The notes: generated by a model from the letters alone, not told the origin. A stretch of DNA of 64,000 bases from Pseudomonas marginalis (GCF_024169655.1 NZ_JALJWV010000001.1:2423001-2487000); one strand, 5' to 3'; numbered from the stretch's first letter, positions 8,806-19,114 are shown. Numbers and translations: made by a program.

Positions 8806-10203
8806 ATGTCCATCGCGCAAAAGCCCGAGTCGGGCCCGGTGATTCACGACTGGCGCCCCGAGGACCCCGCGTTCTGGGGGGCCAGCGGCAAAAAAACCGC
8901 TACCCGCAACCTGTGGATCTCGATTCCCGCACTGCTCCTGGCCTTCGCCGTGTGGATGGTGTGGAGCACGGTGATCGTGCGCCTGAACGCCATCGGCTTC
9001 AGCTTCACCACCGACCAGCTGTTCTGGCTGGCGGCGTTGCCCGGCCTGTCCGGCGCGACCTTGCGGGTGTTCTATTCGTTCATGGTGCCGATCTTCGGCG
9101 GACGCCGCTGGACCGCCCTGAGCACCGCGTCGCTGCTGCTGCCGGCGCTGTGGATGGGTTTCGCGGTGCAAGACCCCAACACCCCTTACAGCGTGTTCGT
9201 GCTGATCGCCTTGCTGTGCGGGTTTGGCGGCGGCAACTTCGCCTCCAGCATGTCCAACATCAGTTTCTTCTACCCCAAGTCGCAGCAGGGCACGGCCCTG
9301 GGCCTGAACGCCGGCCTCGGTAATCTTGGCGTGTCGGTGATGCAGTTCTGCGTGCCGCTGGTGATCACCTTCGGGGTGTTCGGCATGGTCGGTGGGCAAG
9401 CGCAAACCCTGCCCGACGGTAGCCAGTTGTGGCTGCAAAACGCCGGGTTCATCTGGGTGCCGTTCATCCTCACCGTCACCGTGGCGGCCTGGTTCGGCAT
9501 GAATGACCTGTCCAGCGCTCGCGCTTCGTTCAGCGAGCAGGCGGTGATCTTCAAACGCAAGCACAACTGGCTGATGTGCTGGTTGTACCTGGCGACCTTC
9601 GGTTCGTTCATCGGCTTTTCGGCGGCGTTCCCGCTGCTGATCAAAACCTCGTTTCCGGACGTGGTGGCGTTGAAGTTTGCCTTCCTCGGCCCGCTGGTCG
9701 GCGCCCTGGTACGCCCACTGGGCGGCTGGCTGGCGGACAAACTGGGCGGCGCGCGGGTGACCCTGTGGAACTTCGTGCTGATGATCGTGATGGTGTTCGG
9801 CGTGCTGCACTTCCTGCCGCAGAACGGCCAGGGCGGCAATTTCTACGGTTTCCTCGGGATGTTCATGTTGCTGTTCATCACCACTGGCGTGGGCAACGGC
9901 TCCACCTTCCGCATGATCCCGGTGATCTTCCGCACCCAGCACGAGAAAGCCAGCGCCGGTAAATCCGCCGCCGAGCGCGAGCAGGCGATCAAGAATGCCG
10001 GCAAGGAATCGGCCGCCGTGCTGGGGTTCAGTTCGGCGATGGGCGCCTTCGGTGCGTTCTTTATTCCCAAGTCCTTCGGCACCTCCATGGCCGCCACCGG
10101 CAGCCCGGCGATGGCCTTCTACATGTTTGTCGGTTTCTACCTGAGCTGCATCGTCGTGACCTGGTGGTGGTATGCCCGCAAAGGCTGCGCCACACCCTGC
10201 TAG
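8806..10203 (+). CDS. narK2: NarK2, nitrate/nitrite antiporter
   Basis: This is an MFS protein of about 465 residues, longer than NarK1. It has the nitrate-porter signature GGGNFASSMSNISFFYPKS and a second Gly-rich segment. Type-2 NarK exchanges nitrate for nitrite and supports steady-state respiration. AAGGAG at 8793-8798 sets the start at 8806; the overlapping ATG at 8800 is too close to it. The narK1-narK2 pair as separate proteins (fused in some denitrifiers) is the Pseudomonas arrangement. Confidence 0.92.
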   Translation: MSIAQKPESGPVIHDWRPEDPAFWGASGKKTATRNLWISIPALLLAFAVWMVWSTVIVRLNAIGFSFTTDQLFWLAALPGLSGATLRVFYSFMVPIFGGRRWTALSTASLLLPALWMGFAVQDPNTPYSVFVLIALLCGFGGGNFASSMSNISFFYPKSQQGTALGLNAGLGNLGVSVMQFCVPLVITFGVFGMVGGQAQTLPDGSQLWLQNAGFIWVPFILTVTVAAWFGMNDLSSARASFSEQAVIFKRKHNWLMCWLYLATFGSFIGFSAAFPLLIKTSFPDVVALKFAFLGPLVGALVRPLGGWLADKLGGARVTLWNFVLMIVMVFGVLHFLPQNGQGGNFYGFLGMFMLLFITTGVGNGSTFRMIPVIFRTQHEKASAGKSAAEREQAIKNAGKESAAVLGFSSAMGAFGAFFIPKSFGTSMAATGSPAMAFYMFVGFYLSCIVVTWWWYARKGCATPC

Positions 10204-10217
10204 TCCGACCTGAATTC

Positions 10218-10236
10218 GCGGGGCAACGCACCCCGC
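10218..10236. other. Small intercistronic hairpin before narG
   Basis: GCGGGG and CCCCGC are separated by 7 bases in the 57-base narK2-narG spacer. It may stabilise or separate transcript segments. No T run follows, so it is not called a terminator. Confidence 0.4.
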
Positions 10237-10260
10237 AGCACGCCTGATGAGGAAAGCACC

Positions 10261-13200
10261 ATGAGTCATTTATTGGATCAACTGCGGTTCTTCAACCGCA
10301 AACAAAACGAATTCTCCGACGGCCACGGTGAGACTCGCAAAGAGTCCCGTGACTGGGAAAACGTCTACCGTTCGCGCTGGCAGTACGACAAGATCGTGCG
10401 TTCCACCCACGGCGTGAACTGCACCGGCTCCTGCTCGTGGAAGATCTACGTGAAGAACGGCCTGATCACCTGGGAAACCCAGCAGACCGACTACCCGCGC
10501 ACCCGCAACGACCTGCCCAACCACGAACCCCGCGGCTGCCCGCGTGGTGCGAGCTACAGCTGGTACATCTATAGTGCCAACCGGCTCAAGTACCCGAAGA
10601 TCCGCAAGCCGCTGCTCAAACTGTGGCGTGAAGCGCGCCAGACCCTGGCGCCGGTGGAAGCCTGGGCGAGCATTGTCGAGGACAAGGCCAAGGCCGACTC
10701 CTACAAGAGCAAGCGCGGCATGGGCGGTTTCATTCGCTCGAACTGGGAGGAGGTGAATGAAATCATCGCCGCCTCCAACGTCTACACCATCAAGCAATAC
10801 GGCCCGGACCGCATCGTCGGCTTCTCGCCGATCCCGGCCATGTCCATGGTCAGCTACGCGGCGGGTTCGCGTTACCTGTCGCTGATCGGCGGCGTGTGCC
10901 TGAGCTTCTACGACTGGTACTGCGACCTGCCACCGGCCTCGCCGATGGTGTGGGGCGAGCAGACCGACGTGCCGGAATCGGCCGACTGGTACAACTCCAA
11001 CTACATCATCGCCTGGGGTTCGAACGTTCCGCAGACCCGTACCCCAGACGCGCACTTCTTCACCGAGGTGCGTTACAAGGGCACCAAGACCGTGGCGATC
11101 ACCCCCGACTATTCGGAAGTGGCCAAGCTCACCGACCTGTGGCTCAATCCTAAGCAGGGCACCGACGCCGCGCTGGCCCAGGCTTTCAACCATGTGATCT
11201 TCAAAGAATTTCACCTGGACAAGCCGAGCGCCTACTTCACCGACTACGCCAAGCGCTTCACCGACTTGCCGGTGCTGGTGATGCTCAAGCCGATGACCGG
11301 TTTCGCCCCGGGCGCAGGCTACCAGCCGGACCGCTTCCTGCGCGCCTCGGACCTCACCGGCAACCTCGGTCAGGACAACAACCCGGAATGGAAAACCATC
11401 GCCCTCGACGAGAGCGGCGAACTGGTCTCGCCGCAAGGCTCCATTGGCTATCGCTGGGGCGAGAAGGGCAAGTGGAACATCCTCGCCAAAGAGGGCGGCG
11501 AAGGCCGCACGATCGACCTGAAACTCAGCCTGATCGGTGACGACGTCGCCGAAGTCGCGTTCCCGTATTTTGCCGGCGAAGTCCAGGAGCATTTCCAGCA
11601 CGTGGCCGGCGAGGCGGTGCAGTACCGCCGCGTGCCGGTGCACAACGTGACCCTGGCCGACGGCAGCGTGGCCAAGGTGGCGACCGTGTTCGACCTGTCG
11701 GCGGCCAACCTGGCCATCGACCGTGGCCTGGGCGGCCACAACGTGGCCAAGGACTACGACGACGCCAGCGTGCCGGGCACCCCGGCGTGGCAGGAAGCGA
11801 TCACCGGCGTCAGCCGCGAGAAAGCCATCCAGATCGCCCGTGAGTTTGCCGACAACGCCGACAAGACCAAGGGCCGCTCGATGATCATCGTCGGCGCGGC
11901 GATGAATCACTGGTACCACATGGACATGAACTACCGCGGGCTGATCAACATGCTCATGCTCTGCGGTTGCGTCGGCCAGACTGGCGGCGGTTGGGCGCAC
12001 TATGTCGGCCAGGAAAAACTGCGCCCGCAATGCGGCTGGTTGCCCCTGGCCTTCGGCCTGGACTGGAACCGCCCACCGCGCCAGATGAACGGCACCAGCT
12101 TCTTCTATGGCCACAGTTCGCAATGGCGTCACGAGAAAATGAGCATGCACGATGTGCTCTCGCCACTGGCCGACAAGTCGCAGTTCCCCGAACACGCGCT
12201 GGATTACAACATCCGCGCCGAACGCGCCGGCTGGTTGCCCAGCGCGCCGCAGCTCAACACCAACCCGCTGCACATCTGCCGTGAGGCGGCCGCAGCCGGC
12301 ATGACGCCGAAAGACTACGTGGTCAAATCCTGGCAGGACGGCAGCCTGCGCTTTGCCTGCGAACAGCCGGACAGCCCGGTGAACTTCCCGCGCAACATGT
12401 TCATCTGGCGCTCCAACCTGCTCGGTTCGTCGGGTAAGGGCCATGAGTACATGCTCAAGTACCTGTTGGGCACCAAGAACGGCGTGATGAACGAAGACAT
12501 CGGCCACAGCACCGAGTGCAAACCGACCGAGGCCGAATGGGTCGAGGACGGCGCCATCGGCAAGCTCGACCTGGTGACCACGCTGGACTTCCGCATGTCC
12601 TCCACCTGCGTGTATTCCGACATCGTCTTGCCGACCGCCACCTGGTACGAAAAAGACGACATGAACACCTCGGACATGCACCCGTTCATCCACCCATTGT
12701 CGGCGGCTATCGACCCGGCGTGGGAATCGCGCTCCGACTGGGAAATCTACAAAGGCATCGCCAAGGCGTTCTCGGCCATGTCGGTCGGCCACTTGGGTGT
12801 GGAACAAGACCTGGTTACCGTACCGCTGATGCACGACAGCGTCGGCGAACTGGCCCAGCCGTTTGGCGGCACCGACTGGAAAAGCGCACGCGTGGCCCCG
12901 GTACCCGGCAAAAACGCGCCGAACATCGCAGTGGTGGAACGCGACTACCCGAACATCTACAAGCAGTTCTCGTCGCTGGGCCCGATGCTGGAAAAACTCG
13001 GCAACGGCGGCAAGGGCATCAACTGGAACACCGATGAAGAAGTCGAGTTCCTCGGCGAACTCAACCATCACGAAAACGATGCCGGGATCAGCCATGGCCG
13101 GCCGAAAATCGACACCGCTATCGACGCCGCCGAGGTGATCCTGTCCCTGGCCCCGGAAACCAACGGCAAGGTCGCCTTGAAAGCCTGGGCCGCGCTGTCG

Positions 13201-14034
13201 GAATTCACCGGCATCGACCACAGCCACCTGGCGATCTCCAAGGCCCATGAAGCGATCCGCTTCCGCGATATCCAGGCGCAGCCGCGCAAGATCATCTCCA
13301 GCCCGACCTGGTCTGGCCTCGAAGACGAACACGTGAGCTACAACGCCGGCTACACCAACGTCCATGAAAACATCCCATGGCGCACCATCACCGGCCGCCA
13401 GCAGTTCTACCAGGATCACCCGTGGATGCAGGCGTTCGGCGAGCAGTTGATGAGCTACCGGCCACCGGTCAACACCAAGACCATCGAAGGCGTGAAGGGC
13501 AAGCGCAGCAATGGCGAAACCGAGATCGTGCTGAACTGGATCACCCCGCACCAGAAGTGGGGCATCCACAGCACCTACAGCGACAACCTGCTGATGCTCA
13601 CCTTGAGCCGTGGCGGCCCGATTGTGTGGCTCTCGGAAATCGACGCCAAGCGCGCCGGGATCGAGGACAACGACTGGATCGAGTGCTTCAACGTCAACGG
13701 CGCACTGACCGCCCGTGCAGTGGTCAGCCAGCGCGTCAAGGAAGGCATGGTGATGATGTACCACGCCCAGGAACGCATCGTGAACGTGCCGGGTTCGGAA
13801 ACCACCAAGACCCGTGGCGGCCACCACAACTCGGTAACCCGCGTGGTGCTTAAGCCGACCCACATGATCGGCGGCTATGCCCAGCAGGCCTACGGTTTCA
13901 ACTACTACGGCACGGTCGGTTGCAACCGCGACGAGTTTGTCGTGGTGCGCAAAATGGCCAAGGTCGACTGGCTCGATGGTTCCACCGGCGATGACTTGCC
14001 GCGCCCATTGCCGACTGATATCGAGGAGAACTGA
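10261..14034 (+). CDS. narG: NarG, respiratory nitrate reductase alpha subunit
   Basis: This is the 1257-residue catalytic subunit that reduces nitrate to nitrite at a Mo-bisMGD site on the cytoplasmic face of the membrane. The FS0 cluster ligands are visible as H50, C54 and C58 in HGVNCTGSC and the Cys of RGCPRG near residue 93. The Asp of SADWYNSNY corresponds to the molybdenum ligand. Length is normal for the family (about 1250) and no frameshift is present. A GAGGAAAG lies 6-8 bases before the ATG. It forms the NarGHI complex with the next genes. The long antisense ORF across it is a codon-bias shadow. Confidence 0.97.
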   Translation: MSHLLDQLRFFNRKQNEFSDGHGETRKESRDWENVYRSRWQYDKIVRSTHGVNCTGSCSWKIYVKNGLITWETQQTDYPRTRNDLPNHEPRGCPRGASYSWYIYSANRLKYPKIRKPLLKLWREARQTLAPVEAWASIVEDKAKADSYKSKRGMGGFIRSNWEEVNEIIAASNVYTIKQYGPDRIVGFSPIPAMSMVSYAAGSRYLSLIGGVCLSFYDWYCDLPPASPMVWGEQTDVPESADWYNSNYIIAWGSNVPQTRTPDAHFFTEVRYKGTKTVAITPDYSEVAKLTDLWLNPKQGTDAALAQAFNHVIFKEFHLDKPSAYFTDYAKRFTDLPVLVMLKPMTGFAPGAGYQPDRFLRASDLTGNLGQDNNPEWKTIALDESGELVSPQGSIGYRWGEKGKWNILAKEGGEGRTIDLKLSLIGDDVAEVAFPYFAGEVQEHFQHVAGEAVQYRRVPVHNVTLADGSVAKVATVFDLSAANLAIDRGLGGHNVAKDYDDASVPGTPAWQEAITGVSREKAIQIAREFADNADKTKGRSMIIVGAAMNHWYHMDMNYRGLINMLMLCGCVGQTGGGWAHYVGQEKLRPQCGWLPLAFGLDWNRPPRQMNGTSFFYGHSSQWRHEKMSMHDVLSPLADKSQFPEHALDYNIRAERAGWLPSAPQLNTNPLHICREAAAAGMTPKDYVVKSWQDGSLRFACEQPDSPVNFPRNMFIWRSNLLGSSGKGHEYMLKYLLGTKNGVMNEDIGHSTECKPTEAEWVEDGAIGKLDLVTTLDFRMSSTCVYSDIVLPTATWYEKDDMNTSDMHPFIHPLSAAIDPAWESRSDWEIYKGIAKAFSAMSVGHLGVEQDLVTVPLMHDSVGELAQPFGGTDWKSARVAPVPGKNAPNIAVVERDYPNIYKQFSSLGPMLEKLGNGGKGINWNTDEEVEFLGELNHHENDAGISHGRPKIDTAIDAAEVILSLAPETNGKVALKAWAALSEFTGIDHSHLAISKAHEAIRFRDIQAQPRKIISSPTWSGLEDEHVSYNAGYTNVHENIPWRTITGRQQFYQDHPWMQAFGEQLMSYRPPVNTKTIEGVKGKRSNGETEIVLNWITPHQKWGIHSTYSDNLLMLTLSRGGPIVWLSEIDAKRAGIEDNDWIECFNVNGALTARAVVSQRVKEGMVMMYHAQERIVNVPGSETTKTRGGHHNSVTRVVLKPTHMIGGYAQQAYGFNYYGTVGCNRDEFVVVRKMAKVDWLDGSTGDDLPRPLPTDIEEN

Positions 14035-14035
14035 G

Positions 14036-15574
14036 ATGAAGATTCGCTCACAGATCGGCATGGTCCTGAACCTGGACAAATGCATCGGCTGCCACACCTG
14101 TTCCATCACCTGCAAAAACGTCTGGACCAGCCGTGAAGGCATGGAATACGCCTGGTTCAACAACGTCGAGTCCAAGCCCGGCATCGGTTACCCCAAAGAA
14201 TGGGAAAACCAGGACAAGTGGAAGGGCGGCTGGGTGCGCAACGCCAACGGCTCGATCAACCCGCGCATCGGCGGCAAGTTCCGCGTGTTGGCGAACATCT
14301 TCGCCAACCCTGACCTGCCGAGCCTGGACGACTACTACGAGCCGTTCGACTTCGACTACCAGCACCTGCACACCGCGCCTTTGGGCGAGCACCAGCCGAC
14401 CGCGCGCCCGCGTTCGCTGGTGTCCGGCAAGCGCATGCAGAAAATCGAGTGGGGCCCGAACTGGGAAGAAATCCTCGGCACCGAGTTCGCCAAGCGCCGC
14501 AAGGACAAGAACTTCGACCAGATCCAGGCCGACATTTATGGCGAGTACGAAAACACCTTCATGATGTACCTGCCGCGCCTGTGCGAGCACTGCCTCAACC
14601 CGGCGTGCGCGGCCTCGTGCCCGAGCGGTGCGATCTACAAGCGTGAAGAAGACGGCATCGTGCTGATCGACCAGGAAAAGTGCCGCGGCTGGCGCATGTG
14701 CATCAGCGGCTGCCCGTACAAGAAGATCTACTTCAACTGGAAGAGCGGCAAGTCCGAGAAGTGCATCTTCTGCTACCCACGCATCGAAGCCGGCATGCCT
14801 ACCGTGTGTGCCGAAACCTGCGTCGGCCGGATCCGCTACCTCGGCGTGTTGCTCTACGACGCTGACCGCATCAGCGAAGTGGCGAGCACCGCCAACGAGC
14901 AGGACCTGTACGAGAAGCAGCTGGAAATCTTCCTCGACCCGAATGACCCGGCGGTGATTCGCCAGGCCCTGGCCGATGGCGTGCCGCAGTCGGTGATCGA
15001 CTCGGCGCAGCGCTCGCCGGTGTACAAAATGGCCGTCGATTGGAAACTCGCACTGCCGCTGCACCCGGAATACCGCACCTTGCCGATGGTCTGGTACGTG
15101 CCGCCACTGTCGCCGATCCAGAACGCTGCCGCTGCCGGTACCGTAGGCATGAACGGGGTGATCCCGGATGTCGACAGCCTGCGCATTCCGCTGCGTTACC
15201 TGGCCAACCTGCTGACCGCCGGCGATGAAAAACCGGTCAAGCGTGCGCTCAAACGCCTGTTGGCGATGCGTGCCTACAAACGCTCCCAGCAAGTCGACGG
15301 CGTGCAGGACCTGCAAGTGCTCGAAGACGTCGGCCTGAGCGTGGAACAGGTGGAAGAGATGTACCGCTACCTGGCGATCGCCAACTACGAAGACCGCTTT
15401 GTGGTGCCGAGCGCGCACCGTGAAGACGCCATGAGCGATGCGTTCGCCGAACGCTCCGGCTGTGGTTTCAGCTTCGGCAGCGGTTGCAGCGGCAGCTCCG
15501 ACACCAACATGTTCGGCGCCAAGAAGGCCAACCGCCGCGACGTGCTGAAAACCGTCCAGATCTGGGAGGACTGA
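14036..15574 (+). CDS. narH: NarH, respiratory nitrate reductase iron-sulfur beta subunit
   Basis: The product has 512 residues. Cysteine motifs for four clusters can be read: CIGCHTCSITC near the N-terminus, CEHCLNPACAASC in the middle, and CRGWRMCISGC, where Trp replaces one Cys and marks the [3Fe-4S] cluster. A further group, CIFC...C..TC, follows. It carries electrons from NarI haems to NarG. The ATG at 14036 follows GGAGAACTG at the end of narG, one base after its stop. The reading frame is open further upstream inside narG, but that part is out of frame with narG and not coding. Confidence 0.97.
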   Translation: MKIRSQIGMVLNLDKCIGCHTCSITCKNVWTSREGMEYAWFNNVESKPGIGYPKEWENQDKWKGGWVRNANGSINPRIGGKFRVLANIFANPDLPSLDDYYEPFDFDYQHLHTAPLGEHQPTARPRSLVSGKRMQKIEWGPNWEEILGTEFAKRRKDKNFDQIQADIYGEYENTFMMYLPRLCEHCLNPACAASCPSGAIYKREEDGIVLIDQEKCRGWRMCISGCPYKKIYFNWKSGKSEKCIFCYPRIEAGMPTVCAETCVGRIRYLGVLLYDADRISEVASTANEQDLYEKQLEIFLDPNDPAVIRQALADGVPQSVIDSAQRSPVYKMAVDWKLALPLHPEYRTLPMVWYVPPLSPIQNAAAAGTVGMNGVIPDVDSLRIPLRYLANLLTAGDEKPVKRALKRLLAMRAYKRSQQVDGVQDLQVLEDVGLSVEQVEEMYRYLAIANYEDRFVVPSAHREDAMSDAFAERSGCGFSFGSGCSGSSDTNMFGAKKANRRDVLKTVQIWED

Positions 15575-15577
15575 GCC

Positions 15578-16333
15578 ATGCGCATTCTTAAAGTGATTTC
15601 GTTGCTGCTGGACTACCCCACCGAAACCCTGGTGAACGGCCGCGACGAACTGGAACAGGCGATTATCGAGTCGCGGGAAATCAGCCCCAAGCAGCGCGGT
15701 GCGTTGTTCGAGTTGCTTGAGCTGATCTGCGCCAATGACCTGATGGATGGCCAGGAACACTACGGCGCGCTGTTCGGCCGGGGGCGCTCGCTGTCGCTGC
15801 TGCTGTTCGAACACGTCCACGGCGAGTCCCGCGACCGTGGCCAGGCCATGGTCGACATGATGGCCCAGTACGAAGAGGCCGGGTTTGCCATCGGCGTCAA
15901 GGAGCTGCCGGACTATATCCCGCTGTACCTGGAGTTCCTCTCGACCCGCGAAGACATCGAGGCCCGCGAGGGCCTGGCGGATGTGGCGCACCTGCTGGCG
16001 CTGCTCGCCGCACGTCTGGACGAGCGCGAGAGCGCCTACGCCAGTTGCTTCCGGGCATTGCTGCAGATCTCGGGTGCCGAGCCGCACCAGGCCGTGGCCG
16101 AGCTGCGCGCCCAGGTCGCCGCCGAGCCGCGTGACGACTCCCTCGAAGCCCTGGACAAAATCTGGGAAGAGGAAGCGGTGGACTTTATGCAGGCCGAACA
16201 ACAGGACCGTTGCAGCTCGATGCCCAGCGCACCGGGTAAAGCCCGCGAAGAAAGCGCGGTGCCGTTGCACTGGGTGGATTTTCAGCAAGAAGGGCAGGCC
16301 GCAGTGCCAGCCGCGGAGGTGGGTAATGTCTAA
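15578..16333 (+). CDS. narJ: NarJ, nitrate reductase assembly chaperone
   Basis: This is a cytoplasmic protein of 251 residues, all-helical by composition, with the TorD/DmsD/NarJ family core (YVPLYLEF-like segment DYIPLYLEFLS). NarJ binds NarG and holds it for molybdenum cofactor insertion before docking on NarI. It starts 3 bases after the narH stop and overlaps narI by 8 bases, so it is tightly coupled. Confidence 0.94.
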   Translation: MRILKVISLLLDYPTETLVNGRDELEQAIIESREISPKQRGALFELLELICANDLMDGQEHYGALFGRGRSLSLLLFEHVHGESRDRGQAMVDMMAQYEEAGFAIGVKELPDYIPLYLEFLSTREDIEAREGLADVAHLLALLAARLDERESAYASCFRALLQISGAEPHQAVAELRAQVAAEPRDDSLEALDKIWEEEAVDFMQAEQQDRCSSMPSAPGKAREESAVPLHWVDFQQEGQAAVPAAEVGNV

Positions 16334-17006
16334 GTGGAATTTGCTGGTTTTCGGGGTGTACCCCTATGTCGCCCTGGCGATCTGCCTGTTGGGCAGTTGG
16401 GCGCGGTTCGACCTGTCGCAGTACACCTGGAAGGCCGGCTCCAGCCAGATGCTCAACAACCGTGGCATGCGCGTGGCGAGCAACTTCTTCCACATCGGCG
16501 TGCTGTTCGTGCTGGCCGGGCACTTTGTCGGCCTGCTGACCCCGGCGTCGGTCTATCACCATGTGATCAGCACTGAGCACAAGCAATTGCTGGCGATGGT
16601 CTCCGGCGGCGTCTTTGGCCTGCTGTGCCTGGTGGGCTTGCTGATGCTGGTCAAGCGCCGCCTGAGCGACCCGCGTGTACGTGCCACATCGAGCCCGTCG
16701 GACATCCTGATCCTGCTGGTGCTGCTCGCGCAGTTGGTGCTTGGCTTGCTGACCATCGTCGCCTCCACCGGGCATATGGACGGTTCGGTGATGGTGATGC
16801 TCGCCGACTGGGCGCAGAACGTGGTGCTGTTGCGGCCGGTGGACGCGGCGGCGTCGATCGAGCCGGTCAGCCTGATCTACAAGGCGCATGTGGCGCTGGG
16901 CTTGACCCTGTTCGTACTGTTCCCGTTTACCCGCTTGGTGCATATGGTCAGCGCGCCGATCTGGTACTTGGGGCGTCGTTATCAAATCGTGCGGCAGAAG
17001 TATTGA
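16326..17006 (+). CDS. narI: NarI, diheme cytochrome b gamma subunit of nitrate reductase
   Basis: This is a membrane protein of 226 residues with five hydrophobic helices. The four haem-ligating histidines of the family can be seen with the right spacing: FHIGVLFVLAGH (10 apart) and HVALGLTLFVLFPFTRLVH (18 apart). It oxidises quinol at the periplasmic side and passes electrons to NarH. The ATG at 16326 lies inside the end of narJ (GGAGGTGGGTA just upstream). The reading frame is open upstream through narJ but that extension is not coding. Confidence 0.96.
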   Translation: MSKWNLLVFGVYPYVALAICLLGSWARFDLSQYTWKAGSSQMLNNRGMRVASNFFHIGVLFVLAGHFVGLLTPASVYHHVISTEHKQLLAMVSGGVFGLLCLVGLLMLVKRRLSDPRVRATSSPSDILILLVLLAQLVLGLLTIVASTGHMDGSVMVMLADWAQNVVLLRPVDAAASIEPVSLIYKAHVALGLTLFVLFPFTRLVHMVSAPIWYLGRRYQIVRQKY

Positions 17007-17016
17007 GGAGAACGTC

Positions 17017-17943
17017 ATGACAACTGGATGCGGATGTGGTGGCGGTAAAGGCGGCAGCGGTGGTTGCGGCTCGTCGGTCAAAGAACCGCTGGTGGCCGAG
17101 GTTGCGGCCCCGGCGCTGTTCGAGGAACTCAAGGCACCGGAGTTGATCGCCAGCAGTGAACAGGAATGGCCGATCATCAGCGTCAACGGCGTGCCCGTCA
17201 CGCCGGAGGCCATGGCCCTGGAGTTGCAATATCACCCGGCCGAAAGCCGCGAAGAGGCGGTGTATCTGGCCGCCCGTGCGCTGGTGATCCGCGAGCTGTT
17301 GCAGCAGCGGATCGCCGAGCTGGGCCTGGCGGTGGAGATCGCCGCTGGCGAGAACGAAGAAGAAGCCGCCACGCGCTTGCTGCTGGAGCGTGAGGTCAAG
17401 GTGCCCGAGTGCGACGAGGCCACCTGTGTGCGTTACTTCGAGAACAACCGCGGGCGCTTTCACAGCGCGCCGTTGCTGGCGGTGCGGCACATTCTGCTCG
17501 AGTGCGCGCCGGACGACGCCGAGGCGCGCCATCTGGCGCACACCCAGGCAGAAGTGCTGCTGGCGAACCTGAACGAGCAGCCCGGCCACTTTGCCGAGCT
17601 GGCCCTGCAGTATTCGGCGTGCCCGTCCAAGGCCCAGGGCGGTTCGTTGGGTCAGGTGAGCAAGGGCCAGACCGTGCCCGAGCTGGAGCGTCAGTTGTTC
17701 ACCCTGGCGCCGGGCCTGGCCAGTAAGCCACTGGAAAGCCGTTACGGCTGGCATGTGATCAATGTCGATCAGCGCATCGAAGGCCAACCGCTGCCGTATG
17801 AAGCGGTGGCGGTGGCGATCCGCACCCAGTTGCAGCAAGGGGTGTGGCAAAAGGCATTGGTGCAGTACCTGCAAACCCTGATCGGCGCGGCGGATATTCG
17901 TGGCATCGCGCTGCAGGGCGCCGACTCGCCGCTGGTGCAGTGA
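17017..17943 (+). CDS. Parvulin-type peptidyl-prolyl isomerase of the nar operon, with Cys/Gly-rich N-terminus
   Basis: The product has 308 residues with a PpiC/parvulin rotamase domain at about 140-255 ([32 protein letters not shown]). A NifM-like helical region precedes it. The first 20 residues are extremely rich in Gly and Cys (C5, C7, C17) and are not a signal peptide, so the protein is probably cytoplasmic. A parvulin gene at this place is standard in Pseudomonas nar operons. It presumably assists folding of NarG/H/I, but the client is not known from the sequence. It lies between narI (10-base gap, GAGGAG) and moaA (1-base gap). Confidence 0.85.
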   Translation: MTTGCGCGGGKGGSGGCGSSVKEPLVAEVAAPALFEELKAPELIASSEQEWPIISVNGVPVTPEAMALELQYHPAESREEAVYLAARALVIRELLQQRIAELGLAVEIAAGENEEEAATRLLLEREVKVPECDEATCVRYFENNRGRFHSAPLLAVRHILLECAPDDAEARHLAHTQAEVLLANLNEQPGHFAELALQYSACPSKAQGGSLGQVSKGQTVPELERQLFTLAPGLASKPLESRYGWHVINVDQRIEGQPLPYEAVAVAIRTQLQQGVWQKALVQYLQTLIGAADIRGIALQGADSPLVQ

Positions 17944-17944
17944 C

Positions 17945-18931
17945 ATGAGCCTGGTGGATGGGGTAGGCCGTTCGATCGATTACCTGCGCTTGTCGGTGAC
18001 CGACCGTTGTGATTTTCGCTGTGTGTATTGCATGGCGAAAAACATGACGTTCCTGCCGCGCCAGCAGGTGCTGACCCTGGAAGAGCTGGAACGCCTGGCC
18101 GCGCTGTTCGTCGGCCAAGGCGTGCGCAAGATCCGTCTGACCGGCGGCGAGCCGTTGATCCGCCCGGGCATTGTCGGGTTGTGCCGCAACATCGCGGCAC
18201 TGCCGGGCTTGCGCGAACTGGTGATGACCAGCAACGGCTCGCAGTTGGCACGCCTCGCGCAGCCGCTGGTGGATGCCGGGGTCAAACGCATGAACATCAG
18301 CCTCGACAGCCTGGATCCGCAGCGCTTTCGCGCGATCACTCGCAACGGTGATCTGCGCCAGGTGCTGGACGGTATCGAGGCGGCGCGAGCGGCCGGGTTC
18401 GAGCGGGTCAAGCTCAATTGCGTGGTGATGAAAGGGCGCAACTTCGATGAAGTGCCGGCGCTGGTGCAGTACGCGATCGACCAAGGCATCGACATCAGCT
18501 TTATCGAGGAAATGCCCCTGGGCGACGTGGGCCGTTCCCGCGGCGAGACGTTCTGTGCCAGTGATGAAGTACGCGCCGTGATCGCCCGTCACCATGCCGT
18601 GCTCGACAGCACCGAAAACAGCGGCGGCCCGGCGCGCTATGTGCGCCTGGCACGGCATCCGGGCACGCGCATCGGCTTTATCTCGCCCAACTCCCACAAC
18701 TTCTGCGGCAGTTGCAACCGCGTGCGCATGACTGTCGAAGGGCAATTGCTGCTGTGCCTGGGGCAGGACAACGCGGTGGACTTGCGCGCTTTGCTGCGGC
18801 GTTATCCGTTGGACGATGGGCCGTTGATCGAGGCCTTGCACAAGGGGTTGAAAGGCAAACCGCTGCGGCATGATTTCACCGGGGCAGGGGAGGTGCAGGT
18901 GGTGCGCTTCATGAACATGAGCGGCGGTTGA
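17945..18931 (+). CDS. moaA: MoaA, GTP 3',8-cyclase (molybdopterin biosynthesis)
   Basis: This is a radical SAM enzyme of 328 residues for the first step of molybdenum cofactor synthesis. The N-terminal cluster motif is CDFRCVYC (CX3CX2C). The C-terminal cluster motif is CGSCNRVR...LLLC. The chain ends in the conserved Gly-Gly needed for activity. It starts one base after the ppiC stop and closes the nar operon, linking cofactor supply to nitrate reductase expression. Pseudomonads often have another moaA elsewhere; this would be the anaerobic paralogue. Confidence 0.94.
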   Translation: MSLVDGVGRSIDYLRLSVTDRCDFRCVYCMAKNMTFLPRQQVLTLEELERLAALFVGQGVRKIRLTGGEPLIRPGIVGLCRNIAALPGLRELVMTSNGSQLARLAQPLVDAGVKRMNISLDSLDPQRFRAITRNGDLRQVLDGIEAARAAGFERVKLNCVVMKGRNFDEVPALVQYAIDQGIDISFIEEMPLGDVGRSRGETFCASDEVRAVIARHHAVLDSTENSGGPARYVRLARHPGTRIGFISPNSHNFCGSCNRVRMTVEGQLLLCLGQDNAVDLRALLRRYPLDDGPLIEALHKGLKGKPLRHDFTGAGEVQVVRFMNMSGG

Positions 18932-18965
18932 ATGTGGCAGGGGGCTTGCTGTGGGGGGGGCTTAC

Positions 18966-19055
18966 TGTGGGAGGGGGCTTGCCCCCGATAGCAGTGTGTC
19001 AGCCAATACATGCATGACTGATCCAACGCTATCGGGGGCAAGCCCCCTCCCACAT
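18966..19055. repeat. REPIN after moaA
   Basis: Complete left and right REP arms flank a short spacer. A degenerate REP half (gtggcagggggcttgctgtg) precedes it at about 18935-18960. Confidence 0.88.
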
Positions 19056-19073
19056 TTGGATCTTCGTTCAGAC

Positions 19074-19087
19074 TTGACCTTGATCAA
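19074..19087. promoter_or_regulatory. Anr box of the nrdD promoter
   Basis: TTGAC-CTTG-ATCAA matches the FNR consensus except one base. A TAATAT -10 lies at 19110-19115. Placing the box at -41.5 puts the start of transcription at 19122, exactly 7 bases after that -10. Confidence 0.85.
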
Positions 19088-19114
19088 TGGCAGCCCAAAC
19101 GCTTGACCGTAATA

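Noticed and set aside
10270..14184. A 1304-codon open frame antisense to narG
   Set aside because: It mirrors narG codon for codon. In high-GC genes with strong third-position bias the opposite frame stays open. It has no ribosome-binding site and its translation has no recognisable domain.
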